Positions 43,271 to 51,907 of a stretch of DNA of 64,000 nt are shown here, in pieces. The translations under genes and the position numbers were made by a program. The DNA is from Ga0077527 sp038144955. GTDB lineage: Bacteria; Pseudomonadota; Gammaproteobacteria; Burkholderiales; SG8-41. A model generated the notes under the pieces. The model worked only from the letters and a program-made list of their open reading frames with translations, had not been told where the DNA came from and searched no databases. The stretch lies in the NCBI GenBank assembly GCA_038144955.1, contig JAYQOT010000001.1, forward strand, positions 1 to 64,000. The letters run 5' to 3'. The first letter of the stretch is position 1. Every line of letters starts with the position of its first letter.

Positions 43271-44308
43271 ATGAATACCGTCACCATTACCCGTCCCGAT
43301 GACTGGCACCTGCATCTGCGCGATGGCGCCGCGATGCGCGATGTGTTGCCGCATACCGCAGCACGTTTTGCGCGGGCCATCGTCATGCCCAACCTGAAGC
43401 CACCGGTAACCACCACGGAAATGGCGCTGGCCTACCGCGGCCGGATACTCGAAGCATTGCCGGCCGACAGCCGCTTCGAACCGCTGATGACTCTTTATCT
43501 GACCGACAACACCCGCCCGGAGGAAATTGCAAAGGCACGTGCCAGCGGTGCGGTTCATGCGGTGAAATATTATCCGGCGGGAGCGACGACAAATTCCGAT
43601 GCCGGTGTGACTGCGATCGAAAAATGCCATGGCGTGCTCGGCGCGATGGAGCAGGCGGGCATGCCGTTGCTGGTGCACGGCGAGGTCACCGATCCCGCAG
43701 TGGACGTGTTCGACCGCGAGTGCGTGTTCATCGAGCGCACGCTGGCTCCGCTGGTGGAACGCTTCCAGGGGCTGAAGGTGGTGATGGAGCACATCACCAC
43801 GCGCGAGGCGGTGGCATTTGTTACGGCTGCACCGGCGCGGGTTGCGGCAACGCTGACCCCGCAGCACCTGCTGATGAGCCGCAACGCGCTGTTTGCGGGC
43901 GGCGTGCGTCCGCACTTGTACTGTTTGCCCATTCTGAAACGGGAAATTCACCGTGTAGCGCTGGTGGTTGCGGCGACCGGCGGCAACCCCAAATTTTTCC
44001 TCGGTACCGACAGCGCGCCGCATGCGCGGCATACCAAGGAGAACGATTGCGGGTGCGCCGGCGTGTTTACCGCGCATGCCGGTATCGAGCTCTACGCCGA
44101 GGTTTTTGCTGCGGCGAATGCGCTGGACCGGCTAGAGGGTTTTGCCAGCCACTACGGTGCCGACTTCTACGGCCTGCCGCGCAATACCGAAAAAATCCGG
44201 CTGGAGGAGGTGGCATGGCCGGTTCCAGCCAGCGTACGTTTCGGCGCGGATACGCTGGTACCGTTGCGGGCGGGTGCGAGCGTGGCATGGAGGATCGCCA
44301 GCCCTTGA
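43271..44308 (+). CDS. pyrC: Dihydroorotase
   Basis: The 345-residue class II dihydroorotase has D-W-H-L-H-L-R-D (metal histidines), A-V-K-Y-Y-P-A-G (carbamylated Lys), H-G-E and G-T-D-S-A-P-H. It closes carbamoyl aspartate to dihydroorotate in pyrimidine synthesis, using two zinc ions. It lies 81 bases after rsmI, and its end overlaps the gamma-glutamylcyclotransferase-like gene by 22 bases if the ATG of the latter is used. Confidence 0.96.
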   Translation: MNTVTITRPDDWHLHLRDGAAMRDVLPHTAARFARAIVMPNLKPPVTTTEMALAYRGRILEALPADSRFEPLMTLYLTDNTRPEEIAKARASGAVHAVKYYPAGATTNSDAGVTAIEKCHGVLGAMEQAGMPLLVHGEVTDPAVDVFDRECVFIERTLAPLVERFQGLKVVMEHITTREAVAFVTAAPARVAATLTPQHLLMSRNALFAGGVRPHLYCLPILKREIHRVALVVAATGGNPKFFLGTDSAPHARHTKENDCGCAGVFTAHAGIELYAEVFAAANALDRLEGFASHYGADFYGLPRNTEKIRLEEVAWPVPASVRFGADTLVPLRAGASVAWRIASP

Positions 44309-44922
44309 GCGCGCGCGAGCCGCGGCGACCCGGCAGCGGCGGATTTGACCCGCTGCCGAGTCACGATTCTTATCACTACAGTCAGCTCGAACTGCCACGG
44401 GGCGATCTGTGGGTTTATACCTACGGCTCGTTGATGTGGGATCCGCCGTTTCCTTTTGCCGAAGCAGCGCCGGCGTTGCTGCGAGGCTATCACCGCACGT
44501 TTTGTATTTATTCGAACCGCTACCGCGGTACGCCGGGAGCGCCTGGCCTGGTACTCGGGCTGGACCGCGGCGGAGCCTGCAAGGGCACGGTTTACCGGAT
44601 CGAAAAGCGCGAAGTTCCGGCGGCCCTGGAAGCACTGTGGCTGCGCGAGATGCGCCGTCGTGTCTATGTACCCCGGCTGCTGCCGGTGTGGACGGGAATT
44701 CAGCGCCGCACCGCGCTGGCTTTCATCGCCAATCGCAGTCACGAAGGCTACGCCGGTCGCCTGGAACTCGACGCTGCAGCGAAAATCATCGCGTCGTGCT
44801 GCGGAGAGCGCGGCCCCAACGTCGATTACCTGGTGAACACGCTGCGCCATCTCGACTCACTGGGAGTGCACGACCATCACCTGCACCGTCTGCTCCATGC
44901 CGTGCGCGCCCGGCCGGAATGA
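44287..44922 (+). CDS. Gamma-glutamylcyclotransferase (ChaC-like)
   Basis: The 211-residue protein has V-Y-T-Y-G-S-L-M-W-D-P, the substrate-binding Y-G-S-L-x-W loop of ChaC enzymes, and G-P-N-V-D-Y-L-V-N-T near the C-terminus. ChaC cleaves glutathione to 5-oxoproline and Cys-Gly. The ATG at 44287 gives a 22-base overlap with pyrC; a TTG at 44305 overlapping the pyrC stop would also serve. The reading frame is also open further upstream, but inside pyrC. Confidence 0.85.
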   Translation: MEDRQPLSAREPRRPGSGGFDPLPSHDSYHYSQLELPRGDLWVYTYGSLMWDPPFPFAEAAPALLRGYHRTFCIYSNRYRGTPGAPGLVLGLDRGGACKGTVYRIEKREVPAALEALWLREMRRRVYVPRLLPVWTGIQRRTALAFIANRSHEGYAGRLELDAAAKIIASCCGERGPNVDYLVNTLRHLDSLGVHDHHLHRLLHAVRARPE

Positions 44923-44928
44923 TAGAAT
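44923..44928 (+). promoter_or_regulatory. rnpB: Putative -10 hexamer of rnpB
   Basis: TAGAAT at 44923-44928, just after the stop of the ChaC-like gene, lies seven bases before the first base of the P1 helix of RNase P RNA (44936), the expected distance to a transcription start. No convincing -35 hexamer is seen. Confidence 0.5.
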
Positions 44929-44935
44929 GCGCGGT

Positions 44936-45338
44936 GAAGCTGGCCAGGCAGCCGCTGTGCGTGGAACAAACCGGATGGGGCAACCCGCCCGTGCCATGCA
45001 CAGAGGAAAGTCCGGGCTCCACAGGGTAGGGTGACGGGTAACGCCCGTCCGCCGTGAGGCGAGGAACAGGGCCACAGAGACGAGTCCGCTGGGCCGGGCC
45101 GGACTTGCCGCCGCAAGGCGGCAAAGTTCACCAAAAAGGGTTGTGAGTATGGAAACGTGCTTGCTGCTCTGGCCCGTTCAGCGGGGTGAAACGCGGTAAC
45201 CTCCACCCGGAGCAACACCGAATAGGCAAGCGCTGACGCGTCCCGCCGAGCTTGCGGGTAGGTGGCTTGAGCCGTACAGCGATGTACGGCCCAGAGGAAT
45301 GGCTGTCCACGACAGAACCCGGCTTACCGGCCAGCTTC
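44936..45338 (+). ncRNA. rnpB: RNase P RNA (bacterial class A)
   Basis: The ends GAAGCTGGCC (44936-44945) and GGCCAGCTTC (45329-45338) are perfectly complementary and form helix P1. Inside are the universal GAGGAAAGTCCGGGCT segment near 45002 and the 3' conserved ACAGAACCCGGCTTA near 45312, which pair as P4. The length of about 403 nt fits a type A RNA. It is the catalytic RNA that trims the 5' ends of tRNA precursors. Its place between rsmI/pyrC and mraZ recurs in proteobacteria. Confidence 0.96.
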
Positions 45339-45375
45339 ACTTTCTTTTTTGGGCGTTTTAACCCGTCCAACCGCA

Positions 45376-45397
45376 GCCGCAAAGCGCCCTTTGCGGC
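45376..45397 (+). terminator. Probable intrinsic terminator of rnpB
   Basis: GCCGCAAAG and CTTTGCGGC form a perfect 9-bp stem with the loop CGCC. A T-run (45410-45414) follows after 12 bases, a longer gap than ideal. A T-rich stretch right after the RNA end (45341-45350) may also help end transcription. Confidence 0.5.
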
Positions 45398-45562
45398 GTA
45401 ATTGCCTGATTTTTAAGCATATTTACTTAATGCGCTACTTTCAGTACGCGTTATATCCTATTGTTTTTATTAAATTATTTCTTTTGAAAAAAATGATCAA
45501 ACCGAAGGTCAACAAGATGCCGTAAGTTATTGTGATTAAAAAGGAAATTGGCAATTCGACCC
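45398..45562 (+). other. AT-rich region upstream of the mra promoter, no gene seen
   Basis: Most of this stretch is far richer in A and T than the surrounding genome, including ATTAAATTATTTC near 45470. I find no credible gene. It may serve as an UP-element or curved DNA region for the mra promoter. A weak minus-strand reading frame across it is only the shadow of mraZ. Confidence 0.5.
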
Positions 45563-45591
45563 TTGACCGCCCCAGCCCGTTTATTTATAGT
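45563..45591 (+). promoter_or_regulatory. mra promoter of the dcw cluster
   Basis: TTGACC (45563-45568) and TATAGT (45586-45591) are separated by exactly 17 bp, a good sigma-70 promoter. It lies about 80 bases before mraZ and directly ahead of the MraZ boxes, matching the layout of Pmra in other proteobacteria. Confidence 0.8.
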
Positions 45592-45616
45592 GGGATGAAG
45601 TGGTAGAAAGTGGGAG
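45590..45616 (+). promoter_or_regulatory. MraZ-binding repeats
   Basis: Three direct repeats, GTGGGA, GTGGTA and GTGGGA (core TGGGA/TGGTA/TGGGA at 45591, 45601 and 45611), occur with exact 10-bp periodicity just downstream of the -10 hexamer. MraZ is known to bind such TGGG-type direct repeats and repress its own operon. The match in sequence, spacing and place is good. Confidence 0.85.
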
Positions 45617-45669
45617 AAATCTCTGCCGATGTCGGCGGCCGGTCTCTCCCGCAAGTAACGGGAGATCAC

Positions 45670-46116
45670 GTGTTTCGGGGTGTCGCGCAACTCAATCTCG
45701 ACAGCAAGGGCAGGCTCGCCATACCGGCGCGTCATCGCGACACGCTGCTCGAGCGCTGCGCGGGTCATCTGGTGATCACTGCGGATGCCGATCGCTGCCT
45801 GCTGATCTATCCGCTGCCCGACTGGGAAATCATCCAGCAGAAACTTGAAGGTCTTTCGAATCTCGATCCGCGTGTTCGCGAATTGCAGCGCCGGCTGATC
45901 GGTTTTGCCGTGGATGTCGACATGGATGGTGCCGGTCGCGTGCTGGTCACACCCGAATTGCGCCGTTTTGCGCAACTGGACAAAAGCGTGGTGCTGGTCG
46001 GCCAGGGGCGCAAATTCGAACTGTGGAATGCAGAGCGTTGGGAGCAACTGATCGACAACGCCGGCGGTTTCGGAGCCGAAGGTTTGCCGAGTGAACTGGA
46101 GGATTTCTCTTTGTGA
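45670..46116 (+). CDS. mraZ: Transcriptional regulator MraZ
   Basis: The GTG at 45670, ahead of F-R-G-V-A-Q-L-N-L-D-S-K-G-R-L-A-I-P, is chosen because MraZ proteins begin with F-R-G; GGGAGA lies just upstream. The 148-residue protein has two AbrB-like half-domains with the signature D-S-K-G-R (first) and D-G-A-G-R-V (second). It forms a ring that binds the repeats at 45590-45616 and represses the dcw cluster. Its stop overlaps the rsmH GTG by 4 bases. Confidence 0.95.
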   Translation: MFRGVAQLNLDSKGRLAIPARHRDTLLERCAGHLVITADADRCLLIYPLPDWEIIQQKLEGLSNLDPRVRELQRRLIGFAVDVDMDGAGRVLVTPELRRFAQLDKSVVLVGQGRKFELWNAERWEQLIDNAGGFGAEGLPSELEDFSL

Positions 46117-47051
46117 CCACCGGCGGTCATGCCGCGGTACTCGCGGAAGAAGCGCTGGAGGCACTGAACGTACGCAGCGACGGCATTTACGTCGATGGCA
46201 CGTTTGGCAGGGGCGGACACAGCCGGCTGATTTTGCAGCGGCTGGGCAGAGGAGGGCGGCTGATTGCGCTTGATCGCGATCCGGACGCAGTGCAGGCGGG
46301 GCGCGCGGTGACCGATCCGCGGTTCCAGGTGCTGCATTGTCCGTTCAGCCGCATGGCGGATGAGGTTCGTGCACAGGGTGTAACCGGAGTGGATGGCGTG
46401 TTGCTTGATCTTGGCGTGTCGTCGCCGCAACTGGATGACGCCAGTCGCGGTTTCAGCTTCCGGCACGATGCGCCGCTCGACATGCGCATGGATCCGGGGC
46501 ACGGCATCAGTGCCGCGGAATGGCTTGCCGTGGCGGAAGAATCAGAAATCAGGGAGGTCATCAGGGACTATGGCGAAGAACGGTTTGCTAAACAGATTGC
46601 AGCAGCGATTGTTGCGGCTAGGTCGCGGGGACCTGTTGACACCACACGAAAACTTGCCGCGCTCGTGGCAGAAGCCGTTCCCGCGCGCGAGCCACGCCAG
46701 GATCCGGCGACGCGCACGTTTCAGGCTTTACGGATTCACATCAATCAGGAGCTTGAGGAGCTATCGATAGTGCTCCCCCGGTGCATGGAGCTGCTCACAC
46801 CGGGCGCCCGGCTGGTGGTCATCAGCTTTCATTCCCTGGAGGATCGCATCGTCAAGCGTTTCATGCGCGAACAGACTCGGGTTGCTGCAGTGCCTGAGCG
46901 CCTGCCGGTCCGGGCGCGTGATTTGCCCCAGCCACTGCTGCGGCTGATCGGCAGGGCACGGCGGCCCTCTGCCGCGGAAGTCGGAGCGAATCCCCGTGCA
47001 CGCAGTGCCGTGATGCGTGTTGCCGAGCGGACTGACGTTCCACTGCAATGA
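46113..47051 (+). CDS. rsmH: 16S rRNA (cytosine1402-N4)-methyltransferase
   Basis: The 312-residue protein starts at GTG 46113. It has H-A-A-V-L-A-E-E, the SAM motif Y-V-D-G-T-F-G-R-G-G-H-S and L-L-D-L-G-V-S-S-P-Q-L-D. It methylates N4 of C1402, the same nucleotide whose ribose RsmI modifies; both genes lie within 4 kb here. It overlaps mraZ and ftsL by 4 bases each. Confidence 0.96.
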   Translation: MTTGGHAAVLAEEALEALNVRSDGIYVDGTFGRGGHSRLILQRLGRGGRLIALDRDPDAVQAGRAVTDPRFQVLHCPFSRMADEVRAQGVTGVDGVLLDLGVSSPQLDDASRGFSFRHDAPLDMRMDPGHGISAAEWLAVAEESEIREVIRDYGEERFAKQIAAAIVAARSRGPVDTTRKLAALVAEAVPAREPRQDPATRTFQALRIHINQELEELSIVLPRCMELLTPGARLVVISFHSLEDRIVKRFMREQTRVAAVPERLPVRARDLPQPLLRLIGRARRPSAAEVGANPRARSAVMRVAERTDVPLQ

Positions 47052-47332
47052 CCCACCGGTTGACGTTCATCCTCCTGATCCTGCTGGTTGCATGCGGTCT
47101 CGCCACAGTGGCCTCACAGCACAAGGCGAGAAAACTGTACGTGGAACTGCAACGTGAGCAGGCCAGAACCAAGCAACTGGATGTCGAATGGAGGCAGCTG
47201 CAACTCGAACAGGGCACATGGGCTACGCATAGTCGCGTCGAGCGCATGGCCACGCGCGAATTGAACATGCGCCTGCCGCCGGCCGGACGTGTTGAGGTGG
47301 TAATCATGCCCAGTGCGGAGGGTGGCCGATGA
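47048..47332 (+). CDS. ftsL: Cell division protein FtsL
   Basis: The 94-residue bitopic protein has one membrane segment (about residues 4-20) followed by a coiled-coil-like stretch (K-L-Y-V-E-L-Q-R-E-Q-A-R-T-K-Q-L) in the periplasm. FtsL forms the FtsQLB complex with FtsQ and FtsB, which activates FtsWI. It lies exactly between rsmH and ftsI with 4-base overlaps on both sides. Confidence 0.92.
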   Translation: MTHRLTFILLILLVACGLATVASQHKARKLYVELQREQARTKQLDVEWRQLQLEQGTWATHSRVERMATRELNMRLPPAGRVEVVIMPSAEGGR

Positions 47333-49059
47333 AGCCCGAAGCGGATCGCAGCGCCGTACCAGGTTTGCCGCGCTGGCGCGCCAATCTTCTGCTGCTGGTG
47401 ATTGCTGCCTGGTTCATCGGCCTCACCGGACGCGCGCTCTGGTTGCAGGCGATGAACAAGGATTTTCTGCAGCGCAAGGGCGAGTCGCGTTATTCGCGCG
47501 TCATCGAAATCGGTGCCAGCCGCGGCATGATCGTCGACCGCAACAACGAACCGCTGGCCATTTCGACTCCGGTGGAATCGGTGGCTGCCAGTCCGGCAGA
47601 CGTCGAAGCCGAGCCTGGTGATATGCGGAAACTGGCAAAGTTGCTTGGTATCAGCAACGAGGAGTTGCGGTCGCGGCTTGCCGATACCAGTCGAAAACAT
47701 GTTTACCTCAAGCGCCAGTTGCCGCCTGAGCAGGCCGAGCAGGTAGTCCAACTGGGCATTCCCGGCGTATTTCTGCAGCGCGAGCATCGTCGTTATTACC
47801 CTGCCGGCGAAGTGATGGCGCATGTGGTTGGATTTACCGGCGTGGACGACAAGGGTCAGGAGGCGCTGGAGCTGGCCTTCGAGGAAACCCTGGTCGGCAA
47901 GCCCGGTAGCCGCCGGGTGATCAAGGATCGCCTTGGACGCATTGTCGAGGACGTCGAGAGCATACGCGTGCCCCAGAACGGCCAGAAGCTCAAATTATCG
48001 ATCGACGCACGCATCCAGTATCTGGCGTTCCGTGAGCTCAAGACGGCAGTGACAGCCAACCGCGCCAAGGCAGGCGGCATCGTTGTACTGGACGCAGAGA
48101 GCGGCGAAATTCTCGCCATGGCGAACCTGCCTACGTACAACCCGAACAATCGCAAATACGATGCACGGCGCACCCGCAATCGCGTCCTGACCGACCTGTT
48201 CGAGCCGGGGTCGACACTGAAACCCTTCACCGCAGCGGCGGCACTCGAGGCTGGGTTGTACAAGCCCGAGACCGTGATCCAGACTGCACCGGGGAAAATG
48301 ACCATTGGCAACCGCACCATACACGACGCCCATCCCCAGGGCGCGTTGACGGTGTCGCAGGTGATCCAGAAGTCCTCGAACGTGGGCACCGCGAAAATGG
48401 GTTTGGCGTTGCCCTCTGAAGTGTTGTGGAACGTATTCAACAGCGCGGGATTCGGCGTTTCGCCGCGAACGGGTTTTCCCGGTGAGGTATCGGGTCGTCT
48501 GCGGGCGTTCGGGACCTGGAAGCCGATCGAGCAGGCCACCATATCCTATGGCTACGGCATTTCCGTTTCGCTGCTGCAACTGGCGCGGTCATACACCGTT
48601 TTCGCGTCCGACGGGATGCTGCGCCCGGTTACGCTGGTGGCAAGCGAAAAACCTGCGCCGGGTACGCGGGTGATTTCAGCTGATACTGCGCGCGCCGTCA
48701 GGCACATGCTTGAGCTCGCCACCCAGCCCGGCGGCACTGCCCCCGGCGCGCAGATACCCGGCTATACGGTGGCCGGAAAAACCGGAACTGCGCACAAGCT
48801 TGAAGGCAAGAGCTACGCCGCCAACCGTTACGTATCCTCTTTCGTCGGGCTGGCGCCCGCATCGCGCCCGCGGGTGGTGATTGCAGTAATGATCGACGAA
48901 CCTTCGGCCGGTCAGTATTACGGCGGCGCAGTGGCGGCGCCGGTGTTCAGCCAGGTGGCTGCAGGGACATTGCGGATGCTCGGCGTTCCTCCCGACGCGC
49001 CGGGCAAACCCTCGGTTCTGGTGCCGGCAGAAGTACCGCTGGTCAGGGAGGAGGTGTGA
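47329..49059 (+). CDS. ftsI: Septal peptidoglycan transpeptidase FtsI (PBP3)
   Basis: The 576-residue class B penicillin-binding protein has one N-terminal membrane segment (about residues 20-40) and the transpeptidase motifs S-T-L-K (Ser295), S-S-N and K-T-G-T. It crosslinks septal peptidoglycan, partnered with FtsW. It ends with A-G-T-L-R-M-L-G-V-P-P and a short charged tail, as usual. The next gene begins inside its stop codon. Confidence 0.96.
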   Translation: MKPEADRSAVPGLPRWRANLLLLVIAAWFIGLTGRALWLQAMNKDFLQRKGESRYSRVIEIGASRGMIVDRNNEPLAISTPVESVAASPADVEAEPGDMRKLAKLLGISNEELRSRLADTSRKHVYLKRQLPPEQAEQVVQLGIPGVFLQREHRRYYPAGEVMAHVVGFTGVDDKGQEALELAFEETLVGKPGSRRVIKDRLGRIVEDVESIRVPQNGQKLKLSIDARIQYLAFRELKTAVTANRAKAGGIVVLDAESGEILAMANLPTYNPNNRKYDARRTRNRVLTDLFEPGSTLKPFTAAAALEAGLYKPETVIQTAPGKMTIGNRTIHDAHPQGALTVSQVIQKSSNVGTAKMGLALPSEVLWNVFNSAGFGVSPRTGFPGEVSGRLRAFGTWKPIEQATISYGYGISVSLLQLARSYTVFASDGMLRPVTLVASEKPAPGTRVISADTARAVRHMLELATQPGGTAPGAQIPGYTVAGKTGTAHKLEGKSYAANRYVSSFVGLAPASRPRVVIAVMIDEPSAGQYYGGAVAAPVFSQVAAGTLRMLGVPPDAPGKPSVLVPAEVPLVREEV

Positions 49060-50531
49060 TGGGCGTCCGCCTGCAGGAGGTACATGCGGCGGTAAGTCGG
49101 CTTGGCATTCGCCGGCTTGCGGTCGATAGCCGCACGATCAGGCCTGGAGACACTTTCCTCGCCTATCCTGGCGAGTCACGCGACGGCCGGGATTTCATTA
49201 CCCAGGCCATTGCTGCCGGCGCGACATCCGTGCTGTGGGACAGCGAACGTTTCGAGTGGAATCCCCGCTGGAAAGTTGCCAATGCCGGGATCAGGCATCT
49301 GCGGCGCAAAGCAGGCGAGATTGCCAGCGAGGTTTGTGGCAGGCCCAGTGCCCGGCTGTGGACCATCGGTGTTACAGGCACCAATGGCAAGACTTCATGC
49401 AGCCAGTGGATTGCCCAATCCCTGACGCGGGTAAGGCGCAAATGCGCCGTGATCGGCACACTGGGCAGCGGTTTCCCCGGAAAGCTGGACGCTGCGATCA
49501 ATACCACGCCTGATGCAGTCACGCTGCACCAGCGCATGCGCGGCATGGTGCGCGCCGGCGCCCGTGGAGTTTGCATGGAAGTGTCCTCGCACGGCCTGGC
49601 GCAGCACCGGTTGTCCGGCGTCGAGTTCGATGTCGCGCTGCTGACCAATCTGACCCGCGATCATCTCGATTACCACGGCACGATGCAGCGCTACAAGGCG
49701 GCGAAGGCACGGCTGTTTCGCTGGCCGACGCTTACCCATGCAGTGTTGAATCTGGATGACGATTTTGGACGCGAACTGGCGCGGCAGTGGACACATAACC
49801 GTGCCCGGCCACTGGGCTACGGTTTCGAATTGCGCAAGACGCGTACGCGGGTGCCGACGGTCGAGGGGCGCAATCTGCGCATGGGCATTGACGGCCTGTC
49901 GTTTGACATTTCATCGCCCTGGGGGCGTGCTTCCCTGCGCAGCCCTCTGATCGGCAGTTTCAACGCCGCAAACCTGCTGGGTTCGCTGGCCACCCTGCTG
50001 GCCAGCGAGGTCAGCCTGGAGCATTCGGTTGCCGCACTGGAAAAGGTGGTTCCGGTTGCGGGGCGTACGGAACGGTACGGCGGCGGTTCGGCACCGCTGA
50101 TCATCGTCGATTACGCCCACACTCCCGACGCACTCGAGAAAGTGTTGCAGGCATTGCGCGCCGTTGCTGGACCGCGTGGACGTCTTTGCTGCGTGTTCGG
50201 TTGCGGCGGTGACCGTGACCGGGGCAAGCGTCCTTTGATGGGCGCGGTGGCTTCACGCTACGCCGACCGGGTGATCATTACCAGCGACAATCCCCGCAGC
50301 GAAGATCCGGAGCGGATCATTGCCGACATCGCCGAGGGCGTGACCGGACAAAGCGAGCGCGTGACCAAGCGGCAGAGCGCGGTGCGCATGGCGGTGGCGG
50401 AAGCCCGGCGCGGCGACGTGGTGTTGATAGCCGGCAAAGGCCACGAGCGCTACCAGGAAATCCGCGGGGTCAGGCACCGTTACAGCGACTCCGCCGTGGT
50501 TCGCGCGGAACTGGGCAGGAGAACAAGGTGA
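49059..50531 (+). CDS. murE: UDP-MurNAc-L-Ala-D-Glu:meso-diaminopimelate ligase
   Basis: The 490-residue Mur ligase has G-V-T-G-T-N-G-K-T-S and D-H-L-D-Y-H. D-N-P-R in the C-terminal domain binds meso-diaminopimelate, so the third residue of the peptide stem is meso-DAP. ATG 49059 overlaps the ftsI stop (TGATG), with AGGGAGGAGG upstream; a GTG one codon earlier is possible. Confidence 0.96.
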   Translation: MGVRLQEVHAAVSRLGIRRLAVDSRTIRPGDTFLAYPGESRDGRDFITQAIAAGATSVLWDSERFEWNPRWKVANAGIRHLRRKAGEIASEVCGRPSARLWTIGVTGTNGKTSCSQWIAQSLTRVRRKCAVIGTLGSGFPGKLDAAINTTPDAVTLHQRMRGMVRAGARGVCMEVSSHGLAQHRLSGVEFDVALLTNLTRDHLDYHGTMQRYKAAKARLFRWPTLTHAVLNLDDDFGRELARQWTHNRARPLGYGFELRKTRTRVPTVEGRNLRMGIDGLSFDISSPWGRASLRSPLIGSFNAANLLGSLATLLASEVSLEHSVAALEKVVPVAGRTERYGGGSAPLIIVDYAHTPDALEKVLQALRAVAGPRGRLCCVFGCGGDRDRGKRPLMGAVASRYADRVIITSDNPRSEDPERIIADIAEGVTGQSERVTKRQSAVRMAVAEARRGDVVLIAGKGHERYQEIRGVRHRYSDSAVVRAELGRRTR

Positions 50532-51907
50532 TGAGTCTGGCCCAGGCGGTGGAGGCAATCGGCGGCGGAATGAACGGTGCTGACGTGCGGTTCGAGCGCG
50601 TCTGCACCGACAGCCGGACGGTCGGTCGCGGCGACCTGTTTGTCGCACTCAGGGGCGAGAACCACGACGGGCACCGTTTTGTCGGCCAGGCGGTTGCCGC
50701 CGGCGCCGTTGCCGCCATCATCGACCGCGCCGGCAAGTCAACGATACCGGCTGCGGTTCCGCATGCGGTGGTTGACAACACCACCATTGCTCTCGGCAGC
50801 CTTGCGGCGCACTGGCGGCGCCGGTTTGTCATCCCGGTGATCGCCGTCGTCGGCTCAAACGGGAAAACCACTGTCAAGGAGATGATCGCGGCCTGCCTGC
50901 GCGCGCATTTCGGGGATGACGGCGTGCATTGCACCCGGGGTAACCTCAACAACCACATCGGTGTGCCGCTGACGTTGCTGTCGCTGCGTCCTGCGCATCG
51001 CGTATCGGTGGTCGAAATCGGCATGAATCATCCCGGAGAAACCCGGGAACTTGCACGACTGGTCGCGCCGACCGTTGCCGTCATCAACAATGCGCAGCGT
51101 GAACACCAGGAGTTCATGCGTTCGGTTGCGGATGTTGCGGAAGAGCATGCAGACCTGATCCGGGCATTGTCGGGACAGGGTATCGCCGTATTCAACGCTG
51201 ATGATACCCATGCCGATATCTGGCGTGCCGCGGCCGGCAAACACGCGGTACGGGATTTCGGGTTGACGAACAGTGCGCGAGTTCATGCGCGAGCTGAGCT
51301 TAAACCAGCGGCATCGGCAATTACGGCAATCACGCCGGAAGGCGGTGCCCAATTCGAACTGCCGCTGGCCGGGGAGCACAACGTGCGCAATGCCCTGGCG
51401 GCAATTGCAGCTGCCACCGCAGCCGGTGCAACCCCGCAAGACTGTGCCAGGGCGCTGGCCGGATTTGCCGCCGTCAAGGGCAGGCTGCAGGTCAAGGCGG
51501 GTCGCAACGGCGCGACGCTGATTGACGATACCTATAACGCGAATCCTGATTCGGTGCGGGCCGCGATCGATGTGCTGGCGAAGTTGGGCGGCCGCAGGAT
51601 CCTGATATTGGGTGACATGGGCGAGGTCGGCGAGCAGGGAGCGGCGTTTCACCGCGAGATGGGCGAGTACGCGCGTGGCGCCGGCATTGATGCGATGTTC
51701 GCCACCGGCGAGCAGTCTGTTCACGCAGTGCGTGCGTTTGGCGCCGGCGCAAGGCATTACCCGCAAGTGGAGAAATTGCTGGCGGATGTGCAGGATGCGC
51801 TCGCTCCGCGGACCACGGTACTGGTCAAAGGATCGCGCTTCATGCGGATGGAGCGGGTAGTCGAAGGGTGTGAGCACCGGAATGCGGAGGGCAGTCGATG
51901 CTGCTGA
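50531..51907 (+). CDS. murF: UDP-MurNAc-tripeptide:D-Ala-D-Ala ligase
   Basis: The 458-residue ligase has V-G-S-N-G-K-T-T-V-K-E, E-I-G-M-N-H-P-G-E and D-D-T-Y-N-A-N-P-D, all MurF signatures. It adds the D-Ala-D-Ala dipeptide and so completes the cytoplasmic pentapeptide. ATG 50531 overlaps the murE stop. It overlaps mraY by 10 bases. Confidence 0.96.
   Translation: MSLAQAVEAIGGGMNGADVRFERVCTDSRTVGRGDLFVALRGENHDGHRFVGQAVAAGAVAAIIDRAGKSTIPAAVPHAVVDNTTIALGSLAAHWRRRFVIPVIAVVGSNGKTTVKEMIAACLRAHFGDDGVHCTRGNLNNHIGVPLTLLSLRPAHRVSVVEIGMNHPGETRELARLVAPTVAVINNAQREHQEFMRSVADVAEEHADLIRALSGQGIAVFNADDTHADIWRAAAGKHAVRDFGLTNSARVHARAELKPAASAITAITPEGGAQFELPLAGEHNVRNALAAIAAATAAGATPQDCARALAGFAAVKGRLQVKAGRNGATLIDDTYNANPDSVRAAIDVLAKLGGRRILILGDMGEVGEQGAAFHREMGEYARGAGIDAMFATGEQSVHAVRAFGAGARHYPQVEKLLADVQDALAPRTTVLVKGSRFMRMERVVEGCEHRNAEGSRCC

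Noticed and set aside
42362..44077. A 571-aa minus-strand reading frame over rsmI and pyrC
   Set aside because: It spans two well-supported genes on the other strand and shows no family pattern.
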